Assembly: GCF_018069625.1 (NCBI RefSeq)
Contig: NZ_CP072941.1
Coordinates: 7,316,001-7,380,000, forward strand
Reading direction: 5' to 3'
DNA length: 64,000 nt
DNA from: Streptomyces yatensis
Lineage (GTDB): Bacteria; Actinomycetota; Actinomycetes; Streptomycetales; Streptomycetaceae
Shown here: positions 1-8,867 of the stretch, one piece after another
How the letters are laid out: each line of letters starts with the position of its first letter
Numbering within the stretch: position 1 is the stretch's first letter
The notes under the pieces: generated by a model
The model's input: the letters and a program-made list of their open reading frames with translations, nothing else
Told to the model about the DNA's origin: nothing
Databases searched by the model: none
Position numbers and translations under genes: made by a program

Positions 1-88
1 CTTGTGCCGCTTGGTGGTTCGGTGATGTTATGGAGGCGCCCACCCCGTGGCAAGGGGTCACACCCTGATTCGCACTGGAGGTCAGCCG

Positions 89-1315
89 TTGAGCACGCCC
101 GCCCCCGCCGCCCCACCGCCCCTGCTCGACGGCATCCGGGTCCTGGACCTGACCAATGTCCTCGCCGGGCCCTTCGCCGGATACCAGCTGGCCCTGCACG
201 GCGCCGACGTCCTCAAGGTCGAGCTGCCGGGGGCCGGGGACCTGGCGCGCCAACTGGGCGCCGACCGGCGGCTGAGCGAGGAGCTGCTGGGCGCGTCGTT
301 CCTCGCCCAGAACGCCGGAAAGCGTTCGCTGACCCTGAACCTCAAGGAGGAGAAGGGGCGCGAGGCCCTGCTGCGCGCGGTGCGGGAGTCCGACGTCCTC
401 CTCGAGAACTTCCGCCCCGGGGTGATGGACCGCCTGGGCGTCGGCCGGGAGGTCCTCATGCGGGAGAATCCTCGGCTGGTCTACTGCGCCGTCTCCGGCT
501 TCGGCCAGACCGGACCACTGCGCGCCCGGCCCGCGTACGACCAGATCGTGCAGGGCCTCTCCGGCATGATGAGCGTGACCGGCACCCCCGAGGTCAGCCC
601 GCTGCGGGCCGGTTTCCCGGTCGCCGACACCCTGGGCGGGATGGCCGCCGCCTTCGCCGTGGCGGCGGCGCTGGTGCGCCGGGAGCGCACCGGGAGCGGC
701 GCGTATCTGGACGTCTCCATGCTGGAGGCCGCGCTCACCGCGATGGGCTGGGTGACCTCCAACTATCTGATCACCGGCCGCCCGCCGCGGCCCATGGGCA
801 ACGAGAACTTCACCGCCGCGCCGTCGGGGACGTTCCGCACCGCGGACGGATGTCTCAACATCGCGGCCAATCGCCAGCAGCAGTTCGCCACCCTGTGCCG
901 GCTCATCGGCCGTGCGGAGCTGCTGGTGGACGAGCGGTTCGCGCATCCCGCGGACCGCAAGGCCCACCGCGAGGAGCTGCGCGCCGAGATCGAGAAGGGG
1001 CTGGTCGAGCGGACCGCCGGGGAGTGGGAGGAGATCCTCGCCGACGCCGGGGTGCCGGCCGCGCGGGTGCTGTCCGTACCCGACGCGCTGGGCCTGGAGC
1101 AGCTCGCGGAGCGGGACTTCGTCCGCACCCTGCCCTTCCCGGACGGGCGCGAGCGCGAGCTGCGCGTTCTGGGCAGCCCGTTCCGGGTCGACGGCGAACC
1201 GGTGGCCGCCACCGCCCCGCCACCACTGCTGGGCCAGCACACCGAACAGGTCCTGGCCGAACTCGGCTACCGACCCGAGGAGATCGACGCGATGAAGGAG
1301 CGTGGTGCGATATGA
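89..1315 (+). CDS. CaiB/BaiF-type CoA-transferase (family III)
   Basis: A 408-residue family III CoA-transferase, which moves CoA between carboxylic acids in the cytosol. The N-terminal signature (RVLDLTNVLAGPFAGYQL) begins near residue 17, and the PAYDQIVQGLSG segment carries the probable catalytic aspartate near residue 151. Length is typical of the family. I chose the TTG start because GGAGG lies seven bases upstream; a GTG at 47 would add 14 residues without a good ribosome site. The stop overlaps the next start (ATGA), so it is probably translationally coupled to the citrate-synthase-fold enzyme. The pair could activate and then cleave or form a branched hydroxy-acid CoA thioester. Family confidence is high; the substrate is unknown. 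Confidence 0.9.
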   Translation: MSTPAPAAPPPLLDGIRVLDLTNVLAGPFAGYQLALHGADVLKVELPGAGDLARQLGADRRLSEELLGASFLAQNAGKRSLTLNLKEEKGREALLRAVRESDVLLENFRPGVMDRLGVGREVLMRENPRLVYCAVSGFGQTGPLRARPAYDQIVQGLSGMMSVTGTPEVSPLRAGFPVADTLGGMAAAFAVAAALVRRERTGSGAYLDVSMLEAALTAMGWVTSNYLITGRPPRPMGNENFTAAPSGTFRTADGCLNIAANRQQQFATLCRLIGRAELLVDERFAHPADRKAHREELRAEIEKGLVERTAGEWEEILADAGVPAARVLSVPDALGLEQLAERDFVRTLPFPDGRERELRVLGSPFRVDGEPVAATAPPPLLGQHTEQVLAELGYRPEEIDAMKERGAI

Positions 1316-2280
1316 CCCGCCGGTCCGGAGACGAGGACGTGACGACTTCTCAGGACGTCACGCCTCCGCAGCACCTCATGGATCCGCGCGAGGTCACCGA
1401 CTGGTGGTCCACCGGCGTCAGCCGGATCCGGCCGGGCGAGATCCTGCTGCGCGGCTACCCGGTCGAGCAGCTGATCGGCCGGCTGTCCTTCGCCGAGACC
1501 ATCTGGCTGATGCTGCGCGGTGAGTTGCCCACCCGCACCCAGGGCCGGTTGCTGGAGGCCGCGCTCGTCGCCGCCGTCGACCACGGGCCGCAGGCCCCGT
1601 CGATCGCCGCCGCCCGCATGGCGGCCACCTGCGGCCTGGGCCTGAACAACGCGGTGGCCACCGGGGTGAACCTCCTGGGGGACGTCCACGGCGGGGCCGG
1701 TCAGCAGTGCATGCGGGTGCTGACCGAGCTGGAGCGGGCCGTGGCCGAGGGGGCGGACGTCGACGACGCCGCGAAGGACCTGGTGGCGGAGTACCGCGCC
1801 ACGGGCTCCCATGTCCCTGGATTCGGCCACCGGTTCCACCCGTACGACCCGCGCCGCAGCCCCCTGCTCGACCTGGTGGGCGCGGCGGTGGCGGACGGCG
1901 AGGCGCCGGGCTGGGCGCTGCGCGCCGGGACGGCCCTGGAGCGGGCGCTGGCGGAGGGCCGCAGCCGCCCCGTGCCGATGAACATCGACGGCGCCACCGC
2001 CATCGTCTACAGCGAACTCGGCTTTCCGCCCGAGCTCGGACGCGGGCTGTTCGTGCTCTCCCGCAGCGTGGGCATCCTCTCCCACGCCTGGGAGGAGAAG
2101 TCCGGTGGAGCCAGGATCAAGGGCCCCATTCCCCGGCGGCTGTTGCCCTCCTACGAGGGCCCGGCGCCCCGGGACCTCATCCGGCCGGAGGGCGGGGAGG
2201 GGGAGAAGAGCGAGAAGAGCGGGGAGAGCGAGAAGGGCGAGGAAAGCACGAACAGCCCGGACGGCGCGGAGGGCGCGTGA
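1312..2280 (+). CDS. citrate synthase-fold enzyme (citryl-CoA lyase-like)
   Basis: A 322-residue protein of the citrate synthase superfamily, shorter than a housekeeping citrate synthase (about 430). The catalytic triad appears conserved: His126 in DVHGGAG, His173 in GFGHRFHP and Asp226 in MNIDGA. Short members of this family include citryl-CoA lyases and uncharacterised 2-hydroxyacyl-CoA synthases or lyases. Its ATG overlaps the CoA-transferase stop, so the two probably act on the same CoA ester. The last 30 or so residues are a Glu/Lys/Ser-rich low-complexity tail unrelated to the fold. It ends three bases from the convergent IclR gene, leaving no room for a terminator. The direction of the reaction cannot be told from sequence. 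Confidence 0.85.
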   Translation: MTRRSGDEDVTTSQDVTPPQHLMDPREVTDWWSTGVSRIRPGEILLRGYPVEQLIGRLSFAETIWLMLRGELPTRTQGRLLEAALVAAVDHGPQAPSIAAARMAATCGLGLNNAVATGVNLLGDVHGGAGQQCMRVLTELERAVAEGADVDDAAKDLVAEYRATGSHVPGFGHRFHPYDPRRSPLLDLVGAAVADGEAPGWALRAGTALERALAEGRSRPVPMNIDGATAIVYSELGFPPELGRGLFVLSRSVGILSHAWEEKSGGARIKGPIPRRLLPSYEGPAPRDLIRPEGGEGEKSEKSGESEKGEESTNSPDGAEGA

Positions 2281-2283
2281 GCG

Positions 2284-3054
2284 TCAGCCGCTCTCGCCGA
2301 GGAACCGCAGCTCCGACAGCCGCCTCGCGGCCTCGGCCAGCGCGGGGCGGAACGACTCGACGCGCTCCTCGGTGAAGCGGCTGGTGGGGCCGCCGAGGCC
2401 CACCGCGGCGACGACCTGCCCGGCCGCGTCGGTGACGGGGGCGGCCACGGCGGACACCCCGTCCTCGCGCTCACCGTGGCTGACCGCCCAGCCCCGCTGC
2501 GCGGCCAGGCGCGCCCGTTCGGCGAGGACGGAGGCGAAGTCGGGGTCGCGCCCGGCCGCCGAGGCCACTCGGCTCAGGGTCCGGGGCGAGCCGCCGATGA
2601 GCAGGACATGCCCGGAGGCACCGGCCCACAGCGGCATCTCCTCGCCGATGCGCACCACATGGCGCAGCTGCTGGGTGCCCTCGTGCTGGGCCACGCACAC
2701 CCGGGAGGCCCCCTGGCGGATGTAGATCCGCGAGGACTCGCCGCCGGACCGTACCGACAGGACGCGCAGGCACTCCACCGCCTCCGGGGGCAGCCGCCAG
2801 GCGTCCTGGGCGAGCGCCGCCCAGCGCAGCAGCCCCGCACCGGGGGTGAGCCGGCCGTCCCCCCGGCTCCAGAGCAGCCCGCGCTGCTCAAGGGTGGCCA
2901 CCAGGCGGACCACGGTGGACTTGGCCAGTCCGGTGGCGTCGGTCAACTCCCGTACGCTGCGGGAGCGGTGGGACTCGTCGAACAGGGCGAGCAGATCCAG
3001 TGCGCGCAGTACACTCCGTACTCCCTCGCCGCCCTCTCCGGCTGCCGTCCCCAT
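2284..3054 (-). CDS. IclR-family transcriptional regulator
   Basis: A 256-residue regulator with an N-terminal winged helix-turn-helix (about residues 12-75, containing LAKSTVVRLVATLEQRG) and a C-terminal IclR effector-binding domain (about 90-250). The ATG at 3054 is chosen because GAGGAGG lies seven bases upstream; an open frame extends further but lacks a ribosome site. It converges on the CoA-transferase/citrate-synthase-fold pair with a 3-bp gap and is the obvious candidate to control it, since IclR proteins commonly govern CoA-thioester and aromatic catabolism. Its upstream region holds palindromes and a duplicated 13-mer that could be autoregulatory operators. Ligand unknown. Confidence 0.9.
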   Translation of the reverse strand: MGTAAGEGGEGVRSVLRALDLLALFDESHRSRSVRELTDATGLAKSTVVRLVATLEQRGLLWSRGDGRLTPGAGLLRWAALAQDAWRLPPEAVECLRVLSVRSGGESSRIYIRQGASRVCVAQHEGTQQLRHVVRIGEEMPLWAGASGHVLLIGGSPRTLSRVASAAGRDPDFASVLAERARLAAQRGWAVSHGEREDGVSAVAAPVTDAAGQVVAAVGLGGPTSRFTEERVESFRPALAEAARRLSELRFLGESG

Positions 3055-3081
3055 CGCCCGTCCTCCTCGCCGCACCGCGCG

Positions 3082-3131
3082 TAGACCGTCTAACGGTGCG
3101 ACAGTACCACCAGGTAGTACCACCAGGTGGT
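3082..3131. promoter_or_regulatory. candidate IclR operator region with palindromes and tandem 13-mer
   Basis: Just upstream of the IclR gene lie a perfect palindrome TAGACCGTCTA (3082-3092), a tandem duplication of AGTACCACCAGGT (3103-3115 and 3116-3128) and a palindrome ACCACCAGGTGGT (3119-3131). Autoregulation by IclR is inferred from position and symmetry only. Confidence 0.4.
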
Positions 3132-3136
3132 TCGCG

Positions 3137-3568
3137 CTAGCCCGGGATGACGGTGACCAGATCGGCGGGCATCCGGGCCCGCAGATCGTGCCATTCGCCC
3201 TCGCTGATATGGCGTTGCAGGGTCTCCAGGACGGTGTGGACGAGCTGCTCGGTGTCGCCCTGGATCGAGTACGGGAAGTCGTGCCGGATCCGCCGGTAGA
3301 ACTCCTCGCTGTGCATCTTCACGGGCGTCTCCGCCGGTCTCCACCCCTCGTAGTAGATGCCGCGCACCAGCATCGGGAGCTGTGCGCCGAACTGCACGGC
3401 CTCGTCCACCGTCAGCCGGTCCCGCAGCTGGTGCAGGACCGCGCGCAGGGCGGCGTAGGACTGTTTGCGGCGCTCCTTGGGCCAGCCGTACGCGTCCTCG
3501 ATGTCCTTGAGGAGCCGGTTGGTCTTGTCGACCGTCGTGTCGAAGGAGGCAAAGCCTGTGGCAACCAT
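3137..3568 (-). CDS. DUF2267 domain protein
   Basis: A 143-residue protein matching the DUF2267 family: about 140 residues, mostly helical, with the conserved core around residues 30-130 (ERRKQSYAALRAVLHQLRDR and VDEAVQFGAQLPMLVRGIYY). Function is not established; these proteins often sit beside stress, redox or gas-vesicle genes. No signal peptide or membrane segment. The ATG follows GGAGGA by eight bases. It is the last gene of the chaperone cluster, 19 bp after the cNMP/FAD oxidoreductase, so it is probably cotranscribed with it. Confidence 0.8.
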   Translation of the reverse strand: MVATGFASFDTTVDKTNRLLKDIEDAYGWPKERRKQSYAALRAVLHQLRDRLTVDEAVQFGAQLPMLVRGIYYEGWRPAETPVKMHSEEFYRRIRHDFPYSIQGDTEQLVHTVLETLQRHISEGEWHDLRARMPADLVTVIPG

Positions 3569-3587
3569 GGTGTTCGTCCTCCGGTCA

Positions 3588-5501
3588 TCAGGTGGAGCGG
3601 CTGCGCGGCTGTCGCGGCTGCGCAGGGGAAGCGGATACGTGCGGATCAGCGCCCGGATCAACGCCCGGCGCGGCGGACCGGCCGGACGGGGCTGGAGAGG
3701 TTGGAGGGGCTGAAGGGTCGGCGCTCGGATGGGCAGGGGCGGCGGCGGTGCGGGCGAGGCGGTCATGGACGTGGTGGATGGCCATCGCCCCCTCACCGGC
3801 CGCCGAGGCGACCCGCTTGACCGAGCCGCTGCGCACATCACCGGCGGCGAAGACCCCCGGCAGCGTGGTCTCCAGGCCCAGACAGCCGCGGCCGGGGCCC
3901 TCCCGGACGCTGTGCCCCGCCCGGGCCTCGGCCTCGTCGCCGGTGAGCACGAAACCCTGGTCGTCCAGGGCCAGGACGTCGGTGAGCCAGTCGGTGCACG
4001 GCTTGGTCCCGATGAAGACGAACAGGGCGCAGGCGTCCAGGGTGCGGCGCTCCCCGGTGCGGCGGTGCTCCACCACGATCGTCCGCAGGGCGTCCTCGCC
4101 GCGCACCTCGCGGAGCTCGCTGTCCAGCAGCACGCTCACCCGCGGATGGCGCTCGATCTGGTCGACCAGATAGCGGGACATGTTGGCGCCCAGATACGAG
4201 CCCCTGATCAGCAGATACACCCGGGGCACCCATGCGGCGAGGAAGAGCGAGGCCTGGCCCGCCGAATTGCCGCCGCCGACCACGGCGACGGGGGCCGCGC
4301 CGCACTGCCGCGCCTCGTAGACGGTGGCCGCGTAGTAGACGCTCGTCCGCTCCAGCCGGTCCATTCCGGGGACGTCGAGGCGGCGGTAATGGGCGCCGGT
4401 GGCCAGGACGACGGTACGGCACAGCGTTTCGCTGCCGTCGGCGAAGGTGACGCGGTAGTGGTCGTGGCCCGGTTCTAGGGAGGTCGCCTCCGCCGGGATC
4501 CGTACCTGCGTACCGAATTTGCGCGCCTGGAGCATGCCCCGCTCGGCCAGTTCCGAGCCGGGGATCCCGGCCGGGAAGCCGAAGTAGTTCTCGATCAGGG
4601 ACGTGGTGCCCGCCTGGCCGCCGGGGGCCACCGTGTCCACGACCGTGGTGGTCAGCCCGTCGGAGGAGCCGTAGACGGCGGCGGCGATCCCGGCCGGGCC
4701 GGAGCCGACGACCAGCAGGTCGCAGTGGCTGTGCGGGGCCATCGGTGGGGAGAGGCCGATGAGCTGGGCCAGTTCGGCGTTGTCGGGGTTGCGCAGCACA
4801 TGGTGCTCGCGCCAGATGATGATCGGGGTGTCCTCCGGGCTGACCGCGACGCGGCGCAGCAGCGCCTCGGCCTCCCGGTCCGTCTCCAGGTCGATCCAGC
4901 GGTGCGGCAGCCGGTTGCGGGCCGCGAACTCGCGCAGCCGCCGGGTGTCGGGCGAGTAGCGCGAGCCGAGGATGCGGAAGCCGACGCCGCCCCCGACCAG
5001 CTGGGCGCGGCGGCCCAGATAGGCGCGCAGGACGAGGTTGCCCAGGCAGGGGTCACGGGCCAGCAGCGCCTTCAGCCGGTCCACCGGGAGGGCCAGCACC
5101 TCTCCGGCCTCCTGGGCGTGGGCGGTGTAGAAGGCCACCTGCCCCTGGAGCAGGCTCAGTTCGCCGAGGAAGCGCCCCGGGCCGTGCACCCTCAGGAGCT
5201 GCTCGTCCGGGGTGCCGCGGTGCGCGGTGATCGCGACCGAGCCGCTGAGGACGACGAAGAAGTCCGGGGGCGGGCCGCCGTCGTGGATGAGCACCTCACC
5301 GGGCACCACGGAGCGGCGGGTGCCGTGCCGGGAGAGGTGGGCGATCTGCTCGTCCGTCAGCCGCGGATACGCGCCGTGGATATCCGGGGTCTCGTCCGGT
5401 ACGGCTTGTTCCGGTGCGGCGTCCGGTACGGCTCGCTCCCGCACGTCGTCCGGTACGGCTTGCTCCGGTGCGGCGTCCCGGGACCGGTCCTCGTCCGTCA
5501 T
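3588..5501 (-). CDS. cyclic-nucleotide-binding domain fused to thioredoxin-reductase-like FAD oxidoreductase
   Basis: A 637-residue three-part protein. Residues 1-40 are low complexity with a repeated EQAVPD motif. A cyclic-nucleotide-binding (CAP-effector) domain spans about 45-155, including GRFLGELSLLQGQ. A glutaredoxin/thioredoxin-like linker follows (about 165-250), then a thioredoxin-reductase-like module with an FAD motif GSGPAGIAAAVYG (267-279) and an NAD(P)H motif VVGGGNSAGQASL (about 408-420). The redox CxxC of true thioredoxin reductases is absent; that stretch reads SVYYAATVYEA, so electron transfer must differ. The C-terminal 40 residues are Ala/Pro-rich. The ATG lies only 4 bp past the stop of the zinc-finger gene, suggesting coupling. 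Ligand and electron acceptor are unknown. Confidence 0.85.
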   Translation of the reverse strand: MTDEDRSRDAAPEQAVPDDVRERAVPDAAPEQAVPDETPDIHGAYPRLTDEQIAHLSRHGTRRSVVPGEVLIHDGGPPPDFFVVLSGSVAITAHRGTPDEQLLRVHGPGRFLGELSLLQGQVAFYTAHAQEAGEVLALPVDRLKALLARDPCLGNLVLRAYLGRRAQLVGGGVGFRILGSRYSPDTRRLREFAARNRLPHRWIDLETDREAEALLRRVAVSPEDTPIIIWREHHVLRNPDNAELAQLIGLSPPMAPHSHCDLLVVGSGPAGIAAAVYGSSDGLTTTVVDTVAPGGQAGTTSLIENYFGFPAGIPGSELAERGMLQARKFGTQVRIPAEATSLEPGHDHYRVTFADGSETLCRTVVLATGAHYRRLDVPGMDRLERTSVYYAATVYEARQCGAAPVAVVGGGNSAGQASLFLAAWVPRVYLLIRGSYLGANMSRYLVDQIERHPRVSVLLDSELREVRGEDALRTIVVEHRRTGERRTLDACALFVFIGTKPCTDWLTDVLALDDQGFVLTGDEAEARAGHSVREGPGRGCLGLETTLPGVFAAGDVRSGSVKRVASAAGEGAMAIHHVHDRLARTAAAPAHPSADPSAPPTSPAPSGRSAAPGVDPGADPHVSASPAQPRQPRSRST

Positions 5502-5505
5502 CACA

Positions 5506-5769
5506 TCAGGCCATGGCCTCGTGGGCGTAGCACCACCGCCACGTCTCGCCCGGTTCCATGGGCTCGACGATGGGGTGTTGGTCGGCGTACGCGTGCGCAC
5601 GGGCGTGCTTGAGCGGCGAGGAGTCGCAGCACCCGACGTGTCCGCAGGTCAGACAGAGCCGCAGATGGACCCAGGGGGACCCCAGGCGCAGGCACTCCTC
5701 ACAGCCCTCGGGGCTGCGCGGGGCGACCGGCCGCACCATCGACAGGTGTGGATCGGGCTCGATGGCCAT
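5506..5769 (-). CDS. UBP-type zinc finger protein
   Basis: An 87-residue stand-alone UBP-type (ZnF-UBP) domain. Putative zinc ligands are seen in [21 protein letters not shown], then GHVGCCD, HARAH and QHPI, and it ends with a WRWCYAHE motif. In eukaryotes this fold binds the free C-terminal Gly-Gly of ubiquitin; the bacterial role is unknown. It sits 42 bp after clpB and 4 bp before the cNMP/FAD oxidoreductase, so all three are probably in one transcript. Inference: an adaptor or redox sensor that recognises protein termini or partners with the oxidoreductase. Confidence 0.85.
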   Translation of the reverse strand: MAIEPDPHLSMVRPVAPRSPEGCEECLRLGSPWVHLRLCLTCGHVGCCDSSPLKHARAHAYADQHPIVEPMEPGETWRWCYAHEAMA

Positions 5770-5811
5770 GGCGTTCGTCCTTTCTGGCGGGGGCCCGGGT
5801 CGGCATTGTTC

Positions 5812-8453
5812 TCACGCGGCCTTTCCGAGTTCCGCGGTTTCTGGTTGTCGTTCGTGGGTGACGACGAGTTCGCCGTGTTGGGCGTCGATCTTGATGGTGG
5901 TGCCTTCGTCGATGTCACCGCGGAGCAGGGCGCGGCCGATGAGGGTTTCGACTTCGTGGGAGATGAAGCGGCGCAGTGGGCGGGCGCCGTAGACGGGGTC
6001 GTAGCCTTCGTGGGCGATGACCTGGCGGCCGGCGGGGGTGAGTTCGATGGCGATGAGGCGTTCGGCCAGGCGTTTGCGCAGGTCGTCGAGTTGGAGTTCC
6101 ACGATGCGTTCGATCTGGGCCTCGCCGAGGGCTTGAAGAGGACGATGTCATCGACCCGGTTGAGGAATTCGGGGCGGAAGTGGCCGCGCAGCTCGCTCAT
6201 CACCAGGCCCCGGGCGTCGGGCTTGAGTTCGCCGTCGGTGGTGACGCCGTCCAGCAGGTGCATCGAGCCGATGTTGGAGGTCATGATGATCACGGTGTTG
6301 CGGAAGTCCACCAGCCGTCCCTGGGCGTCGGTGATCCGGCCGTCGTCCAGGACCTGCAGCAGGGTGTTGAACACATCGGTGTGCGCTTTTTCGATCTCGT
6401 CGAAGAGGACGACCGAGTACGGTTTGCGCCGCACCGCCTCGGTGAGCTGGCCGCCCTCCTCGTAGCCGACGTATCCGGGCGGGGCGCCGACCAGCCGGCT
6501 GACGGTATGCCGTTCCTGGTACTCGCTCATGTCCAGGCGGATCATGTTCTCCTCGGTGTCGAAGAGGGCCGCGGCCAGTGCCTTGGCCAGCTCGGTCTTC
6601 CCGACGCCGGTGGGGCCGAGGAAGATGAACGAGCCGATCGGACGGCGCGGGTCCCGGATGCCCGAGCGGGCCCGGATGATGGCGTCGGAGACCAGCTTGA
6701 CCGCCTCGTCCTGGCCGATGACCCGCTCCTGGAGGATCTCGTCCAGGCGCAGCAGCTTCTCCCGTTCGCCTTCCTGCAGGCGGGAGACGGGGATGCCGGT
6801 CCAGGCGGAGACGATGTCGGCGATCTCCTCCTCGGTGACCACTTCGCGCAGCAGCCGGTGCGTGCCCTGTTTGGCGGCCAGTTGTTCTTCCTCGGCGGCC
6901 AGTTTGCGCTGGAGTTCCTGGAGTCGGCCGTAGCGCAGTTCGGCGGCCCGGTTCAGGTCATAGGCGCGTTCGGCCTCCTCGGCCTCGCGGCGTACTTCCT
7001 CCAGCTCCCGTCGCAGGTCCTGCACCCGGCGGATGGACTGCCGCTCGGCCTCCCACTGGGCGTGTTTGGCATCCGCCTCGGCGCGCAGATCGGCCAGCTC
7101 CCGGCGCAGTTCCTCCAGCCGCTGCGCACTGGCCGGATCACTCTCCTTGGACAGCGCGGCCTCCTCGATCTCCAGCCGGGTGACCCGCCGGGTGATCTCA
7201 TCCAGCTCCGCGGGCATGGAGTCGATCTCGGTGCGCAGCCGGGCGCATGCCTCATCGACCAGGTCGATGGCCTTGTCGGGCAGGAACCGGTCGCTGATGT
7301 AGCGGTGGCTGAGGGTGGCGGCGGAGACCAGCGCGGTGTCCTGGATCTTCACCCCGTGGAAAACCTCCAGGCGCTCACGCAGGCCCCGCAGGATGGAGAT
7401 GGTGTCCTCCACACTCGGCTCATCCACCAGCACCATCTGGAAACGGCGCTCCAGCGCGGCGTCCTTCTCGATGTGCCGGCGGTACTCATCCAACGTGGTC
7501 GCGCCGATCATGTGCAGCTCACCGCGGGCCAGCATCGGCTTGAGCATGTTCCCGGCATCCATGGCACCCTCCGCCGCCCCGGCGCCGACCACGGTGTGCA
7601 GCTCGTCCACGAACAGCAGGATCCGCCCCTGAGCGGACTTGACCTCGGTCAGCACCGCCTTGAGCCGCTCCTCGAACTCCCCGCGGTACTTCGCCCCCGC
7701 CACCAGCGAACCCATGTCCAAAGCGAAGATGGTCTTATCGCGCAGCCCCTCGGGCACATCACCGCGCACGATCCGCTGCGCCAGACCTTCCACGATCGCC
7801 GTCTTGCCGACACCGGGGTCGCCGATGAGGACGGGGTTGTTCTTCGACTTGCGGCTGAGGATCTGCGTCACCCGGCGGATCTCCGCGTCCCGGCCGATCA
7901 CCGGGTCCAGCTTGCCGGAACGGGCCTCCAGGACCAGATCCCGGCCGTATTTCTCCAGCGCCTCATACGCCACCTCCGGATTGGCGGAGGTGACCCGCTG
8001 ACTGCCACGCACCTGGGTCAGGGCGTTGAGGAATGCCTCGGGGGTGATGCCGTGCTCCCCCAGCACCCGACCGGCCGCGGTGGCCGGCCCCTCCCGCGCC
8101 AGGGCGAGCACCAGGTGCTCCACCGACACGTATTCGTCCTTCAGCCGCCTGGCCTCCTGTTCGGCAGTGTCCAGCAGACGGGACAGCCGCTGGGTGACGA
8201 AGACCTGCCCCGGCGTGGCCCCGGGGCCGGTGACCTTGGGTTTGCGGGCCACCTCCGCCTCCAGCATGGTGCGCACCGCCTCCGGATCCGCGCCCAACTG
8301 GGAGACCAGCCGGGGCACCAGCCCCTCGGGCTGGTCGAGGAGGGCCAGCAGCAGATGCTCACCGTCGACCTCGCTATGGCCATACCCCTGGGCCCGGGAC
8401 TGGGCATCCTGGAGAGCTTCCTGGGACTTCTGGGTGAGGCGGTTCATGTCCAT
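5812..8453 (-). pseudogene. clpB: clpB disaggregase gene interrupted by a -1 frameshift
   Basis: A ClpB-type Hsp100 ATPase, about 880 residues once one base is restored. It has a Clp N domain (1-145), AAA1 with Walker A GDPGVGKT near 205, the ClpB middle coiled coil (about 410-520), AAA2 with GPTGVGKT near 605, and a D2-small domain. Reading in frame from 8453, the sequence is normal up to [13 protein letters not shown] and then loses homology; the missing C terminus (from [23 protein letters not shown], with [10 protein letters not shown]) resumes in another frame and ends at 5812. Adding one base to the G run at 6129-6131 repairs it. The start overlaps the cbpM stop by 10 bp. ClpB works with DnaK/J/GrpE to dissolve aggregates. 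Either a sequencing error or real decay. Confidence 0.88.
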
Positions 8454-8824
8454 GACGGTTCTTCACTCCTCACGCCACTCCTCGCGCCACCGCGGCGCAG
8501 TGCGGCTTCCAGCAGATCGATACGATCCAGCAGATCCATCACCAGACCGATAGCGGCATAGTTCAGACACAGCCCCGAATGCAGCCGCTCCACACGGCCC
8601 AGCGCCGCCGGAGCGCCCGGGGCGAACACCAACCGCCCCCCGGCGTCGCGCTCGGCGTCGACCAGGCCGAGGACCACGAAGCGCCGGATCAACTCGGGAT
8701 GCAGCCCAGTACGGCTGGCCACCGTCTCCAGGGACAACCTGGGCGCGGGCACCAACTCGTAATGGACGGACGTCACCGGGGCATAGCGGGTGGCCGTAAC
8801 CGTGCCGGAGGTGTGGGTGCTCAT
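8444..8824 (-). CDS. cbpM: CbpM/MerR-like chaperone modulator
   Basis: A 126-residue protein of the CbpM type: a degenerate MerR-like helix-turn-helix ([29 protein letters not shown], about residues 29-57) followed by a helical region ([25 protein letters not shown]). In proteobacteria CbpM binds the J domain of CbpA and restrains it. HspR, the usual Streptomyces partner of dnaK, is also MerR-like, so a repressor role is a second possibility. It lacks the conserved HspR C-terminal tail as far as I can judge. The ATG follows GGAGGG. It lies 43 bp after the J-protein gene and overlaps clpB by 10 bp. Confidence 0.75.
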   Translation of the reverse strand: MSTHTSGTVTATRYAPVTSVHYELVPAPRLSLETVASRTGLHPELIRRFVVLGLVDAERDAGGRLVFAPGAPAALGRVERLHSGLCLNYAAIGLVMDLLDRIDLLEAALRRGGARSGVRSEEPSWT

Positions 8825-8867
8825 CGCTCCCTCCCGAGTGTGTGAGTGCGCCCAGGTGTGTGCGTGG

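Noticed and set aside
4..1311. Open frame joining the citrate-synthase-fold gene to upstream sequence
   Set aside because: Its first 436 codons are an Arg/Pro/Gly-rich shadow of the CoA-transferase; only the part from 1312 has homology and a sensible start.
5812..6131. Programmed frameshift in clpB
   Set aside because: A three-base G run without a slippery heptamer or downstream stem is not a plausible programmed site.
6180..8561. 793-codon open frame on the plus strand over clpB
   Set aside because: Antisense shadow caused by high-GC codon use; no domains.
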